A stretch of 64,000 nucleotides of DNA, from positions 62,001 through 126,000 of the forward strand of contig OW203726.1 of the NCBI GenBank assembly GCA_934045075.1. The letters run 5' to 3'. The notes under the pieces are model-generated. The model ran no database searches. It was not told the DNA's origin and saw nothing but the letters and a program-made list of their open reading frames with translations. This DNA comes from Yponomeuta sedellus. Taxonomy: Eukaryota > Arthropoda > Insecta > Lepidoptera > Yponomeutidae. Position numbers and translations under genes: made by a program. Positions 53,401 to 61,194 of this stretch are shown piece by piece (positions within the stretch are counted from its first letter, which is position 1; each line of letters begins with the position of its first letter).

Positions 53401-54648
53401 TAGATATTGTTGACAAAACTGTATAAATAAATAAAAAATAAATAAATAAAAATCGTAATCAACATTCTCTGCACTATCTCTTTATTTTGTTGGTACCACC
53501 ACGAATAATTACACACAGTTAACATTTTTTGAACTAAAACTTTCGTAAACACAACACATTGTAGACTTTTAGTCCGGATTTACTTACGGGTGTTGTTATA
53601 TCGGAAAAGTCCGACCAGTTTGAGACCAGTGTGAGACGAGCAACCGACGACGCGAGCTCCGTCTCTGCTCACCATGATTAAGCTCTGCGAATCGGAGCGA
53701 AACCTGGTCGGACTTTTCCGATATAACAACACCCGTAAATAAATCCGGACTAAAAGTCTACACAGTTAACATTTACATAAAAAGATGGAAAATGTTGCAA
53801 TATCATTTTTATGTAAATTTATTAGCATACGTTGTTTTTAATTTCGATGTTTTGCAGCACCAGACAAAGGTTTTAATTTTAACGTTTCGGAACATAATGA
53901 CCGATACTATTTTTTTATTAGGTAGTATCGTTATGTTGGTATGATACTCGTAACTTTTGTTTCTGAAACTTAAAAATAGTTCACAGGGAATGAGCTGGTA
54001 CGTTTAAAATCTTCTCTTCCCTCTACCGTTTTAAATAGTACAATGTTTAATGTGTAGTGTACCCTGTACCTTATCGAGCGGTGGTTGCAGAGCGGTAGAA
54101 AGCCGACTTTCAGGAGGTCGTGGGTTTACCTAAATCCCGGCGGCGGCGACTTTGATTTCTTAGTTACTTACTTAGCTACATTTGTGAAGTTGTGGTAGCA
54201 ATACCACTCGTTAACGGTGATGCAAAACATGGTGAGGAACCCTAAGTATGTCTGAAGAGTTCACATACATCAGCGCTTGAATTTGCCATACCGCGAGGGC
54301 ACGCGTGGTCATTAAGACCATACTCTCTCTCTTAGGGAAGGAATGTGCCCTGGGACTTATAAAGGCTGCATTATGATGTACCTAATCGTGAATGGCGTCA
54401 GCCCCAACGCTATCATTACCATGTTCTTTAGTGGATCTGACAGTCCACTCATGCTATGTGCGAAGGTGTCAGGTCAAAAGCAACCATTAATATTCGCAAT
54501 GGTTACTTAAATGTTCGTTGTTTGTTTGCTTCGTGGAAGCCGCAATTCATTTACACTTCCGGTAAAGAGCAGAGTTTGAAGGCGGTGTTTGGTTGCAGGT
54601 CTGGAGGCGCAGGTGCAGGACTCGTCTAAGGACCTGTACTGGTTCTGA
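32424..54648 (+). CDS. vg: Vestigial, Scalloped/TEAD transcription cofactor
   Basis: Five exons join in phase: 32424..32525, 34359..34554, 35425..35616, 42076..42393 and 54599..54648. The introns start with GTGAGT, GTACGT, GTGAGT and GTCAGT. The product is 285 aa. Residues 1-34 hold MYGAYYPYLYGRG and a His5 run. Residues 35-127 are Gly/Ala/Ser/Pro-rich and look disordered. Residues 129-163 are the Tondu motif, with CVVFTHYSGDVAAVVDEHFS followed by RAL, which binds the TEAD factor Scalloped. Exon 4 adds SRNLPASFFNALALG, poly-Gly and YEYDPWAQHYGGY. The C-terminus is SSKDLYWF. One full Tondu motif of the VDEHFSRAL type and this architecture point to vg rather than the repressor Tgi. In flies the Vg-Scalloped complex selects wing identity in the nucleus. 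The protein is shorter than fly Vg (453 aa). Coding GC is extreme against AT-rich introns of 1.8, 0.9, 6.5 and 12.2 kb. Confidence 0.95.
32526..34358 (+). other. vg intron 1
   Basis: Contains a LINE 3' end (32781-32995, plus) with GGCGGACATACATCGACCAA and GATCTGTCAGGTTCGTGG, and a CpG-richer part at 33510-33720. A frame at 33730-34010 (RRRWINGLMETHYSETRSIN...) resembles no family I know, and I do not call it a gene. Confidence 0.6.
32781..32995 (+). repeat. LINE 3'-end fragment
   Basis: Homologous to 60012-60300 (plus) and 18560-18680 (minus). It encodes the C-terminal DGxVGKGRPRR-type tail in decayed form and ends GGATACAGGCGTGAGGTTA. It gives the uninterrupted GAGGCGAAGGTGATCTG site for the insertion found at 60160-60220. 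Confidence 0.8.
34555..35424 (+). other. vg intron 2 with tandem acceptors
   Basis: No mobile element seen. Two AG acceptors, TTGACGCAG (ending 35406) and CTGTCGCAG (ending 35424), lie 18 bp apart in the same frame. In Drosophila the vg boundary enhancer lies in intron 2; no specific binding site could be assigned here. Confidence 0.6.
36210..36350 (-). repeat. Dispersed LINE/SINE 3'-end repeat
   Basis: Same family as 3945-4080: AATGAAAAGGTTTTATT, GCTGCGGCTTAATGAACTTT and CTATTTCAAAATCTAGATCA. Confidence 0.75.
37419..38065 (+). mobile_element. SINE interrupted by a MITE
   Basis: The two parts, 37419-37452 and 37876-38065, join into the same body as 26753-26985 (CCCGCGGCTTGG, GCTCCGCACGTATTGACTA, AGTCTTTCCTGTGGG, CACTACAGCGTCGGAGTG). 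The 423-bp gap is a TA-flanked MITE. Confidence 0.85.
37453..37875. mobile_element. MITE with ~50-bp inverted repeats inside a SINE
   Basis: Ends start CAGTCTATTTATTCTTACTT and run inward about 50 bp with two mismatches between arms. TA flanks both sides (37451-37452 and 37876-37877). The intact SINE at 26600 shows the empty site with one TA, so this is a proven insertion of Tc1/mariner type. Confidence 0.93.
38455..38660. promoter_or_regulatory. CpG-rich block in vg intron 3
   Basis: (GCG)n at 38485-38503, then very GC-rich non-repetitive sequence that ends in CAACCAACCAACCAACC. Several frames stay open on both strands, as expected from base composition. It is a candidate regulatory element or alternative promoter; there is no direct evidence. 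Confidence 0.35.
39125..39418 (-). mobile_element. tRNA-headed SINE, nearly complete
   Basis: On the minus strand: a head with GCGGTGGTAGCATAGCGGTA and GGTGGGTTCAAATCCCGGCA (A- and B-box regions), then a body with ACGGTGAAGGAAAACATCGT and a 3' end with CTGTGTCCTACGGTGGGCCG. It is the best copy of this family in the window. Confidence 0.85.
39620..39730. promoter_or_regulatory. CpG-rich block with TATA-like sequence
   Basis: Repeated GCCGCCGCCACGCC, then CCGATAAATAAGCCCACGGC and GCGACCACTCCGCGGTTGTC. The ATAAATA with GC-rich flanks resembles a core promoter on the plus strand, but no transcript is known. Confidence 0.3.
40049..40104. repeat. Stem-loop in vg intron 3
   Basis: CTGACCTTCAT pairs with ATGAAGGTCAG (11 bp) around a loop of about 30 bases. 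Too weak for a microRNA call. Confidence 0.35.
42640..42748 (-). mobile_element. 5S-headed SINE, 3' body
   Basis: Plus strand: ATCAACCCTTGTATGTCCCC, GCACGGGTCTCTTCCTGCAT and GGGCCAAGTCCGGGTTGGTG. Confidence 0.82.
43240..43590 (-). mobile_element. 5S rRNA-headed SINE, full length but diverged
   Basis: Inverted body (ACTACAAGGGCCAAGTCCGG, AAGCCGCCCTAAGGCCTCTG, CCGGCACAAACTACTTAACG) followed by the 17366-type head (GACCCATCCATGCACTGAAC, TTCGTGATCGTTTAAGATCA). Confidence 0.78.
43900..44060. promoter_or_regulatory. Candidate regulatory block in vg intron 4
   Basis: Non-repeat sequence with CpG-rich text, then TAATGACGACGATTAAAATC and GCAAATTAAATTCC, which contain several ATTA/TAAT homeodomain cores. 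Candidate enhancer from composition and position only. Confidence 0.35.
44350..45050 (+). pseudogene. Degenerate LINE fragment, split by another repeat
   Basis: The frame LQLKANALETQSAKYGLRVN (44365-44480) is an RT segment just after the catalytic box. It is cut by the dispersed repeat at 44506-44575 and resumes at about 44576 with YFISSVT and further on RLQVFTNKFLRQIHRIFW and FPNQDLW. There are several stops and frameshifts. Confidence 0.8.
44506..44575 (+). repeat. Dispersed 3'-end repeat inserted in the LINE relic
   Basis: Matches 57690-57780 (CGTTCATTAAGCCGCAGCTT, CTGCGCTACTTTGAATAAAA) and the inverse of 36210-36350. AACTA occurs on both sides, possibly a short target duplication. Confidence 0.65.
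45658..46435 (+). mobile_element. Fold-back SINE carrying a nested DNA element
   Basis: Left: inverted tail (TTTTTAATGCACTAACCCGT, CTATTTAGAGGCTAAAAATT). Right (46278-46435): spacer with AATACAGAGAATATTGTAAA, tRNA-like head (CCCATTAGCTCAGTTGG) and direct tail. A 538-bp element sits between. AAAATGA flanks the whole (45651-45657 and 46436-46442), a weak target duplication. Confidence 0.75.
45740..46277. mobile_element. DNA element with ~40-bp inverted repeats and TA duplication
   Basis: Left end AAGGAAGGCCAATGAGACGA continues to GTAAAGAATGTAAACAAA; the right end is its complement with about four differences. TA flanks both ends (45738-45739 and 46278-46279). 538 bp, non-coding, so non-autonomous. 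Confidence 0.88.
46985..47690 (-). pseudogene. Mariner transposase relic
   Basis: Minus-strand pieces in shifting frames follow mariner order. First FKHGRESVT and VAEAINISKVRIGDILH in the DNA-binding half (47640-47480), then ALTPDKQRRVTSREFFDICG, TVDATWIRQYGTE (the first catalytic Asp region, 47350-47310), FWGTEFFFLIDYLPKNTTMN (47210-47150) and INHPPYSL (47020-46995). Frameshifts and stops make it dead. The HQDNAP catalytic block is not readable, and I saw no terminal inverted repeats. Confidence 0.8.
47870..48035. promoter_or_regulatory. CpG-rich block with CRE in vg intron 4
   Basis: (GGC)n at 47883-47903, then TGACGTCA at 47904-47911, a twice repeated CGCTGACCGCTG-like unit and Sp1-like GGGGCGGGGC. 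It is not repeated elsewhere in the window. Candidate enhancer or internal promoter. Confidence 0.4.
48291..48416 (+). mobile_element. 5S rRNA-headed SINE, 5' part
   Basis: GAGTGATTGGAATCAATCAC, GACGCGGTCAGGTACAGGAT, GGGTGA and CGCTAGTGGCATTTTTC; truncated within the body. Confidence 0.85.
48610..48841 (+). pseudogene. LINE ORF2 C-terminal fragment
   Basis: The frame from about 48623 ends at a stop at 48839-48841 and reads RSTKRKQVKFAIPKYSNYYG, CLVPAIYKSLPEEL and FLLSSL. This resembles the extreme C-terminus of CR1/Jockey-type LINE proteins. AT-rich 3' sequence with AATAAATATATAAATATA follows to about 49010. Confidence 0.6.
49115..49480 (+). mobile_element. Fold-back SINE with 12-bp target duplication
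   Basis: TACATAAGATTA flanks it at 49103-49114 and 49481-49492. Inside: inverted tail (interrupted by about 90 bp at 49172-49260), inverted T-arm and anticodon arm, spacer (TAAAGAGGTTCGAAATTTCA), direct tRNA-like head and direct tail. Confidence 0.9.
49700..49925 (+). mobile_element. 5S-headed SINE, body only
   Basis: CACAAGGCACTTTAAGCCGT, GGCGGCTTGATAACTTCTAA, CCCGTGGTGGAGTATGGCCT and CAGTGGGGAAAT; the head is missing. Confidence 0.8.
50004..50224 (-). mobile_element. Fold-back SINE with 11-bp target duplication
   Basis: ATAACTTATCT flanks it at 49993-50003 and 50225-50235. Read on the minus strand it is: inverted tail, spacer (TAAAGAGGTTCGAAATTTCA), tRNA-like head and tail. The two tails are complementary over about 30 bp. 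Confidence 0.9.
51252..51345 (-). mobile_element. 5S-headed SINE, short 3' fragment
   Basis: Plus strand: TATCAACCCTTGTATGTCCA, AGGTTAGGCCATACTCCACC and CAAGCCCGGGTT. Confidence 0.75.
52455..52500. repeat. Strong hairpin, 14-bp stem
   Basis: TTTGTTTGCCCCCA pairs perfectly with TGGGGGCAAACAAA around an 18-base loop that itself contains the near-palindrome GTCAACTTGAC. Confidence 0.8.
52989..53320 (-). mobile_element. Fold-back SINE with 12-bp target duplication
   Basis: AACACCACGGAT flanks it at 52977-52988 and 53321-53332. The head on the minus strand is intact (CCCATTAGCTCAGTGGGAAA, GGGTTCGAATCCCGGCATGG). The opposite half keeps only T-arm and tail. A unique 60-70 bp segment (about 53148-53218) lies in the centre. 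Confidence 0.9.
53560..53762. mobile_element. Fold-back element with 59-bp inverted arms
   Basis: Arms 53560-53618 and 53704-53762 differ at one position, starting TGTAGACTTTTAGTCCGGAT. The central loop is 85 bp. The 15-mer ACACAGTTAACATTT occurs at 53513-53527 and 53760-53774 and may be a target duplication of a slightly larger insertion. Confidence 0.82.
54075..54330 (+). mobile_element. tRNA-headed SINE, diverged
   Basis: GCGGTGGTTGCAGAGCGGTA head, GTAGCAATACCACTCGTTAA body and a 3' part with ACCATACTCTCTCTCTTAGG; same family as 39125-39418. Confidence 0.78.
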
Positions 54649-56100
54649 GAGGCACGCCGCGCCCGGCCCGGCGCCGGCGCCGGCTGCGGAGTCCGGCTAG
54701 CGGCGGCGGCGGCGGCGGCAGTGCGCGAGTGAGTGATGGACAGTGTTCACACCGCGCCGGGCTCGCACCGGGTGACTTTGATTATGTTATAGCTAGCATT
54801 AAACCGTGTCGGCATTAAGGACGTGGAGGCAGGTTCAGAAAGATGCGACAGCAGTATGCTAAAGCCTAGGTAACGTATATGTAACTGACCAATAAATTCA
54901 TTTAGATTAATTTTATCGGCTTATTAATAGGTAGTTGTCACATCTGCCTGAACCGGGATTCTCATACACATTTCGCGCTCATTTTAGTGTAGACATAGCT
55001 ATCTTAAAATTATGTTCTGTGATCATTTTAAATGCATTACCTGCCTTTAGTGTAGTGCGTAGGTTTTGTTTCACTTTCAGTAACTCAATCAAAAGACATC
55101 TTATTCAGCTAAGAGTATTGTATAATATTATGAATATTTATCAAAGCACATAGCTATCACAATATTGATTTATCTTCATAATACCAGTATTATTTAAGTA
55201 TGGATTTTGTTAACTGCAAGTCGACGGGCCTGTCGAAAAAATTTTGTAAGCGCGGCTCTCTTGCAAAACTAGCGAGTGCTACGCTCGTAGCGGATGCTAC
55301 AAACTGCTACGTGCTACGAGCTACGCGCTACGGTACCTCTTGTACCCGCGGGTGCTACGGTGCGCTGCTAGCTTTGATCAAGCATTTTCTGTCACAAAAC
55401 TTATTCGCGGCTGCGTCGTCTTAGCAGTACATAACACCGACACAATAATACGTAGGTTTGTACCTATGTATATTGAACACTTCAGCGATACCTACTTATT
55501 AATATTGACAAAAAGTTCACACGATTTATGTAAGTAGGTAAATAAACAATACCCGTAGACTTAGATAGGTAGCTTGTAAAATATGACTATGTGCGTAGGA
55601 TTATATAGCGTATCGTGTATGTATCGTGTGCGAGTAGCGCCCGCGAGTGTAAGCAATCCGGATACTATACTGTAAATATCTTGTTATAGCTTTTAGTTGG
55701 TAAGTGATAATTCTATAAAGAACAGCATCAAGAGCTGGATGTGTGGGTGGCAAGTGCAGGCACATTACGTGACCCGCGCTACATTATAATTTTTTGCCTC
55801 AGTGTCTCTATATTGATATGAAAAGGGACACAAGCGTGAATTAAACACAATATATATATGTTATCTCATTTTAACTATGGAGATCTGATAGCAATACATT
55901 TCTAATCACACCGTGTAAATGAGTCGTTTTTATAGAATTTGTGCAATAATGTACGGTCGGTGCTGACTGTTGACACACCGGACCGCATCTGAATTCCTGT
56001 GTAAAGAGCTAACGGCTCTCCGAATTGCTTTGTCACTCATGAATGTGTTTCTAAAAACAATGTCCTCTGAAAATAAAAGTTGTAACAACTGCATTGCTGT
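54649..56100 (+). other. Probable vg 3' UTR
   Basis: Follows the vg stop. It begins CpG-rich with a (GGC)n run at 54701-54719. A first AATAAA lies at 54891-54896 and another at 56072-56077. Between them at 55230-55390 is a run of CTACG/TAGCG motifs. The true transcript end is not determinable here. Confidence 0.45.
54891..54896 (+). terminator. vg: Candidate vg polyadenylation signal
   Basis: AATAAA 243 bp after the vg stop codon. A later AATAAA at 56072 would give a longer 3' UTR. Confidence 0.45.
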
Positions 56101-56139
56101 GTTAATTTATGAGTAAACTGAAAAGAATGTTACTGAAAA

Positions 56140-57060
56140 TGTGGAGACAAGCGGCGCGCCGCTGCCGCCGCGGTAACTCACCGGGTTTATTGGTCCCGTG
56201 AAGAGTGCGAGAGCGCACTCGCCCTTGCTCACGCTTACTGAAGTACGAGCAATTGAGATTTATCAAATATTTTATTTGCTACATGTCCAGTTTTATTTTA
56301 TCGAAGAGACTGAAAAAGTTCCACAACAATCGAATTCTTTCGCGGTAGCTTACGAGCTGCGCCGTTGCGGTGGCGTCAGCCACGTCAAGAATGTCTCAGG
56401 AAACGTAATTCCTGAAACTTAAAAGCATCGATCGTAAAGTGGTCGTAGACGGAGTTAATCCAGACAGGATTTGTGAGCCCGTGTGGCGCGATGGATCGAC
56501 GATTGTTCTCTTACATAAACAATGTCGCCAGCGCCTTGTGTCGACAGAAATAGCGCCATTAGCTCCGCCGCTGTTTGTAAACACGCGACCCGCGCCGCTT
56601 AGACGACGCCTATTGTCAGTGTCCCCCGCGCTCCGCACCCCGCACGCTGCCTACAGACACATTTAGATGCATCTCGCCTAAACGACAACTTATTGAGTGA
56701 AAAAATAAACCGGCCAAGTGTCCGCCGCGCCGCCGCCGCCGAGACGTCCCTAAAATTTGTCACACGAGTTAATTTACACTAATGGACTGTTAACGAGCAC
56801 GCCCGATGTGCATAATTGAAGAGAAAAAAGTCTTTAAAACGTGTCATTGTAATTTGACGTGACGAATGATTGTAGAAGTTTTACCTGATTAGTCGCAAAC
56901 CCACCGATCGCGCGAGGCTCGGGGCCCAGGGGAGTCATGAAGTCGTCAACCGCGACCTCCGCTGAATTCGTAAGCATCTGTTTAAGATGGCCGAGACTGC
57001 TCGCTACCCCTCCACTACAGACGCCGGACAATCTACTTTACATAATGTCTCTTTTACATC
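56140..57060. promoter_or_regulatory. CpG-rich non-repeat stretch downstream of vg
   Basis: Alternating GC-rich and AT-rich unique sequence, including CGCCGCGCCGCCGCCGCCGA near 56726-56746 and TTAATTTACACTAATGGAC nearby. No gene structure. Candidate regulatory DNA of vg or of a gene beyond the window. Confidence 0.3.
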
Positions 57061-57639
57061 TCGTGCCTTAGGACGATTAGTATTAACATGGGATTGTCGT
57101 ACCGTGTAATTAAAAAAGCTTTGAAACGTAGAGGAAAATTGTGTAGTTGATTTAGCTGCAGATCAGATTGCGGTGATAATTTTGTATAGCAACTGATTCA
57201 AAATTACGATGTAGGCTGCCTCAACTTGACACAACCCAAAATGCGGATGGATAAAACATTTTATGTAGAAACACTCGCTGTATTACGGTCTTGTCTATAG
57301 AAACCTCTAAGATTCCTCTAAAGCACTCCTTAGAGCCCGTATATTTAATCTGTGGTTACGTTTTCTCCTTTTCTCTATTACAGACTATTTTAATCGGCGT
57401 TTTTCGAGTGTTTTAAGAAACCGTGTTCTACGTCTTTCCTCTATTCTCAGTTCTCTCGTTTATGTCCCGGGACTAGAACAAAACCAACTTTTCTTAGATC
57501 AACTAAAGATTTTATTCAGTAGATATAAATTTACTGAACGTAGTAAAGGAAAAATCTAAATCATTCAAACTTACGACTGGCAGCAATATTTTCGTAATTA
57601 TTGGGATAAATGTTAGATTGAACTGTATTTAGTCTAGTT

Positions 57640-57780
57640 ATATCTAAATATGGAGTTTTTTGTCCATTTTTTCTCCAAAATGTTCTTGATTTTGAAACGG
57701 ATACCTAGTTTGACTTGTAACGTTTATTAAAAGCCGCCGTTTCTGTGCGACTTTGAATTAAACCTTTTCATTTCATTACA
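57640..57780 (+). repeat. Dispersed 3'-end repeat
   Basis: TTTTTTGTCCATTTTTTCTC, GATACCTAGTTTGACTTGTA and GAATTAAACCTTTTCATTTC; the direct-strand form of 3945-4080. Confidence 0.75.
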
Positions 57781-57789
57781 GAGAGACAT

Positions 57790-58529
57790 TTACTGTCTAC
57801 ATTTTGACTTTTAAAAGGATTCAAAATTGTAGTAAAAAAGTTTTAACCGTACATACAGAAACGCAAGCCTGTAGCCCGGAAAGGATGCCAGAGACGAAGG
57901 TTTACACCTGCAACTCAAATTCAAATCAATTTATTTCAACCTAAATAATTTACATTCCGTTTGCTGAATGTCAATGTACAATGTAAAATGGAAGCCGCTG
58001 CCTTCGGGCCGTATTATAGTGGAGAAAAAGGCAGCGGAAAAAAAATCCACTCTGACCATCTTTTCTCAAATCATCTTAAAACCAAATACATCAGTTGCCA
58101 TACGTAAACCTAATAAGATTTCATGATTGCCATTAACAACCCTAAATGCCAAAGCATTAGTCAAAGGTCTCACAATAATAGGGGAAAACATAAGTGCTGC
58201 GGCCAGACACACGAACAGCACTATCCTGGCAAACCTCTTTTGCTTCATTAGTCGTAGTATCTCCGCCTTCGAAGCCAGCTATGTCACAAGACTGAACATT
58301 TGTAGAGGTTTAAGGTTGCCATATTGAAACATTAGCCCAAAATCATGTTCCCAGCTAGTGTAGTCAACAAGATGTGGGAGTCCGAAAACTGCCTTAAGTA
58401 GCAAAATAGTCTTATAAACCATCCCCCGTAAGAATTCAATTCTTCTGAAAGGGTTATTGCATCCTGACTAAGAATAGTTACTTAACATAAAATAACATAA
58501 CATTACATTTACATACAGGCACATACATT
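57790..58529. other. AT-rich DNA, possible old LINE end
   Basis: 57905-58060 contains CAAATCAATTTATTTCAACC and AAGCCGCTGCCTTCGGGCCG, which look like a decayed repeat. No gene. Confidence 0.4.
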
Positions 58530-58700
58530 GCTTGTGGCCCCACACTAGGATACCCTGTGTCGTGGGAACTAGAAACAACGACATCACAAACATGTAAACA
58601 TCCAAGACCTGGGTTTTTTTGTCTCGTTTTTGCTGGGGCTCGAACCCGGGACCTCTTGCATGGTAGGCAGATGCTCTACCGCTACGGCGCAGAGGTCGTC
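58530..58700 (-). mobile_element. tRNA-derived SINE
   Basis: Inverse of 16262-16495: GGATACCCTGTGTCGTGGGA, CAACGACATCACAAACATGT, head with GGGGCTCGAACCCGGGACCT and CTACCGCTACGGCGCAGAGG. Confidence 0.83.
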
Positions 58701-59074
58701 TCTTACAGAGAGACTTTGAGCTGAAAGACTAACCTAACTATTTTTTTGCTTTATTAAGAAAGCTTTATTAGGTCTATTATAAATAACAACCATACTTATC
58801 TCGATGATGTACTGGCTTACCCTGGAACTAAGTACATTTGTATTTAAACAACTATTAGGTATCTACATAGTATGGCCACTAGTAACGTTATACATTCATA
58901 AAAATGGTAACCCGTTTCCTCTTTTGATATGTTTTGTAATAAAATACACTCTTTCATGTCCTAACTTGCCGCAATCATAAAAAAATAATATTATTAAAAT
59001 ACCTAATTGAGAGAAACCTCAACTGCATCTCTGTCTTTGCAGGCAGAACATTTATGTTTGAACCTGAGTAGCCG

Positions 59075-59250
59075 CGCTCGGAACGAGTGCGCCGCCATCC
59101 GAGTAAAATTATGCTTTTGATTGGCCATTTTAGTGTCATGACGAAAAGCGAGAGTAAACTAATGCCTCTGATTAGCTATTTTGGTGTTGTCACGAAAAAC
59201 CGTCCAATCGGAAGTATTAGTTTACTAGGATGGCGCACTTGGTCCGAGCG
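59075..59250. mobile_element. MITE, diverged inverted ends
   Basis: Left CGCTCGGAACGAGTGCGCC and right (complement) CGCTCGGACCAAGTGCGCC pair, and pairing continues to AGTAAA/TTTACT over about 35 bp with small gaps. TA follows the right end, and TA lies 4-5 bases before the left. Confidence 0.65.
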
Positions 59251-59847
59251 TACTAAAACCGTGAAAACTTAGCATAATAATATGGCTTGGTCTATCTACT
59301 CGTGCTCTATCTATGGACTTCTGCTTGACACGAATTTTACGAATAAATACTACATTGTTATGTTTAATTTCAGAATCCAAACTTAGTAATCAGTTAGTAT
59401 CTTCTAGAGCCTTCTATTAAGTATGACAATACTTGTATCAGGAGGACTCGCTCTTCAGTGACGATAAGTTTCAGAAGCTTTTTATACAAATTAGATATCG
59501 GAAAAATAAAATATTAATAAAGAAGTTTAACTATCTTGCATATTTTTTGTCTACAATTACTTAATTTATAACATATCGAAAGGTAACGGCAACTAGGTAT
59601 TAACTAGTAGCTAAACTCCTGCTCTGGCGGGTTTGTATATTTTATAAAGGGACCTTAAAATAAAGCCACGGCTGTTTTTGTTTAATTTCTTTGTTGAGTA
59701 TTAAATAAGAGCAAAAGGCTTATGATAAACTAAACAGATACTAAACAAGAACAATCACACTTTGAACAGTCCTAGTACCTAAAGTACGCTATAATTCACC
59801 AATGGCGCCGTTGTATAATTTTTATTATTTCACAAATAACAAAATTT

Positions 59848-60310
59848 TGGGTGTGGCAAAAGAAGCAAGAAAGTAGAATTAATGCAGTAGAAATGAGGTC
59901 CTTGAGAAGTATGTGTAGTATTACTTTGAATGACAGGATACGCAATAGTCTGATTAGAGAACGTTGTGGACTGAAAGAGGATGTAGTGTCTAGAAGACTG
60001 GTAGTGAGAAAGGAATGTGAGTGGACAGGCTGGTAAGGGACGTCCCAGGCGGACATACATCGACCAAATAAGGGATGTATTAGCAAAAGGGAAGATAACA
60101 AGTTCCCGGAACCGGCGTGCGTGGATGCAACGAATTATGAACGTTGATGAAGCGAAGGTTTTTTCTAATCTCTTTTATTTTAGAAACTTTTGTCACCATG
60201 TGACAATGACAGTCCCATCGTGAAGCGAAGGTGATCTGTCAGGATCATGGCAAGTGACAACCCTGGTCTCTGCCTACCCCTCTGGGATACAGGCGTGACG
60301 TTATGTTATG
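59848..60310 (+). pseudogene. LINE ORF2 C-terminus and 3' end, decayed
   Basis: Reads SRINAVEMRSLRSMCSITLN, RERCGLKEDVVSRRL and, after a frameshift near 60035, GRPRRTYIDQIRDVLAKGKI and RNRRAWMQRIMNVDEAKV. This is the C-terminal domain of the LINE family seen at 18566 and 32781. The 3' end is CTACCCCTCTGGGATACAGG. A 61-bp insertion lies at 60160-60220. Confidence 0.85.
60160..60220 (-). mobile_element. 61-bp retro-inserted 3' fragment
   Basis: TGAAGCGAAGGT flanks it (60148-60159 and 60221-60232), while the related LINE copy at 32781 has a single site. On the minus strand it ends AAAATAAAAGAGATTAGAAA, that is, an AATAAA signal followed by a short A run, as for the 3' end of a polyadenylated RNA. 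Confidence 0.85.
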
Positions 60311-60319
60311 TTTATGATT

Positions 60320-61190
60320 TTATATTGTATCATGTAGGTAAATACCTACTTGCCTTAAATCCCGCTCGAAATTACAACCAAAGGTCCAAAGAGCTGAAAA
60401 CCAGCGTTAGTGACTACTTAAAGGTAGCCGACGTTAGCTGAGCTCTCCCCAATTACAATTGTTAAATATTAATAATTATGTATTTTTGTGTTTTAATAAT
60501 AAACGTTTCTATTCATCAGTTCGGAAAAGTGTTGGGACCAGCACACCATTCTGAATAGCCAATCTAGCTCTTTTGGATATGTTTCGGCTACACACAATGG
60601 AGTGCAAGGCACCGTTTACACAATTTCCCGCTTTTACTCTTTTTTTGCACTGGTTTTACACTTTCCATCCCTCGTAAACAGGCTCCACTATTCCACATTT
60701 CACCTCTAATCGTTATGATCTTGCACTCAGTCATTTCATGATCTTAAAATTATATAACTCAAAAAAAGTAATACAACATTATGTAGTATAAACCAAAACA
60801 TTATGATTTAAGTCATATTTATAAAACAACATTCCTCAGTCTTTAAAAAAATCACAACAGTAACTGAGCGGTAATAGCACTCGCAAGTGTGTGGGGAACA
60901 TCCTAAGGTTTCACGGTCCACACCGGTTGCAGATATTTTAATTGTATCTATTACATGTTTTGTGAAACGCAATTTACTATCCATGACTACGACCAAATTT
61001 GTAGCTTCCGCAACAATAGATATTTCGGAGCCATGCATTACATCTTTGGATTACATTCCTTGACCTTATCAATTGCCTTTTTGTGCAATGAGCACTTCAT
61101 TTTAATATTTATTTGTGAAGATGAAGGAAACAGTGTAAAACCGTTTCGAATATACATGGATACACCAAATGGCCAAGTAGTCTGTAGAAG
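60320..61190. other. AT-rich DNA without recognised features
   Basis: No gene or repeat family identified. Confidence 0.4.
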
Positions 61191-61194
61191 TGGG

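Larger units (their letters stand above)
42394..54598 (+). other. vg intron 4 (12.2 kb)
   Basis: Very rich in insertions (5S-headed SINEs, fold-back SINEs, LINE and mariner relics, MITEs), but with CpG-rich non-repeat blocks at 43900-44060 and 47870-48035. In Drosophila the vg quadrant enhancer lies in intron 4, so these two blocks are the first places to look. Gaps of 300 bp or more with nothing recognised: 42760-43140, 50230-51240, 51350-52440. Confidence 0.65.

Noticed and set aside
55230..55390. CRISPR-like array of CTACG repeats
   Set aside because: Repeat units are short, irregular and inverted, without spacers; the genome is that of an animal.
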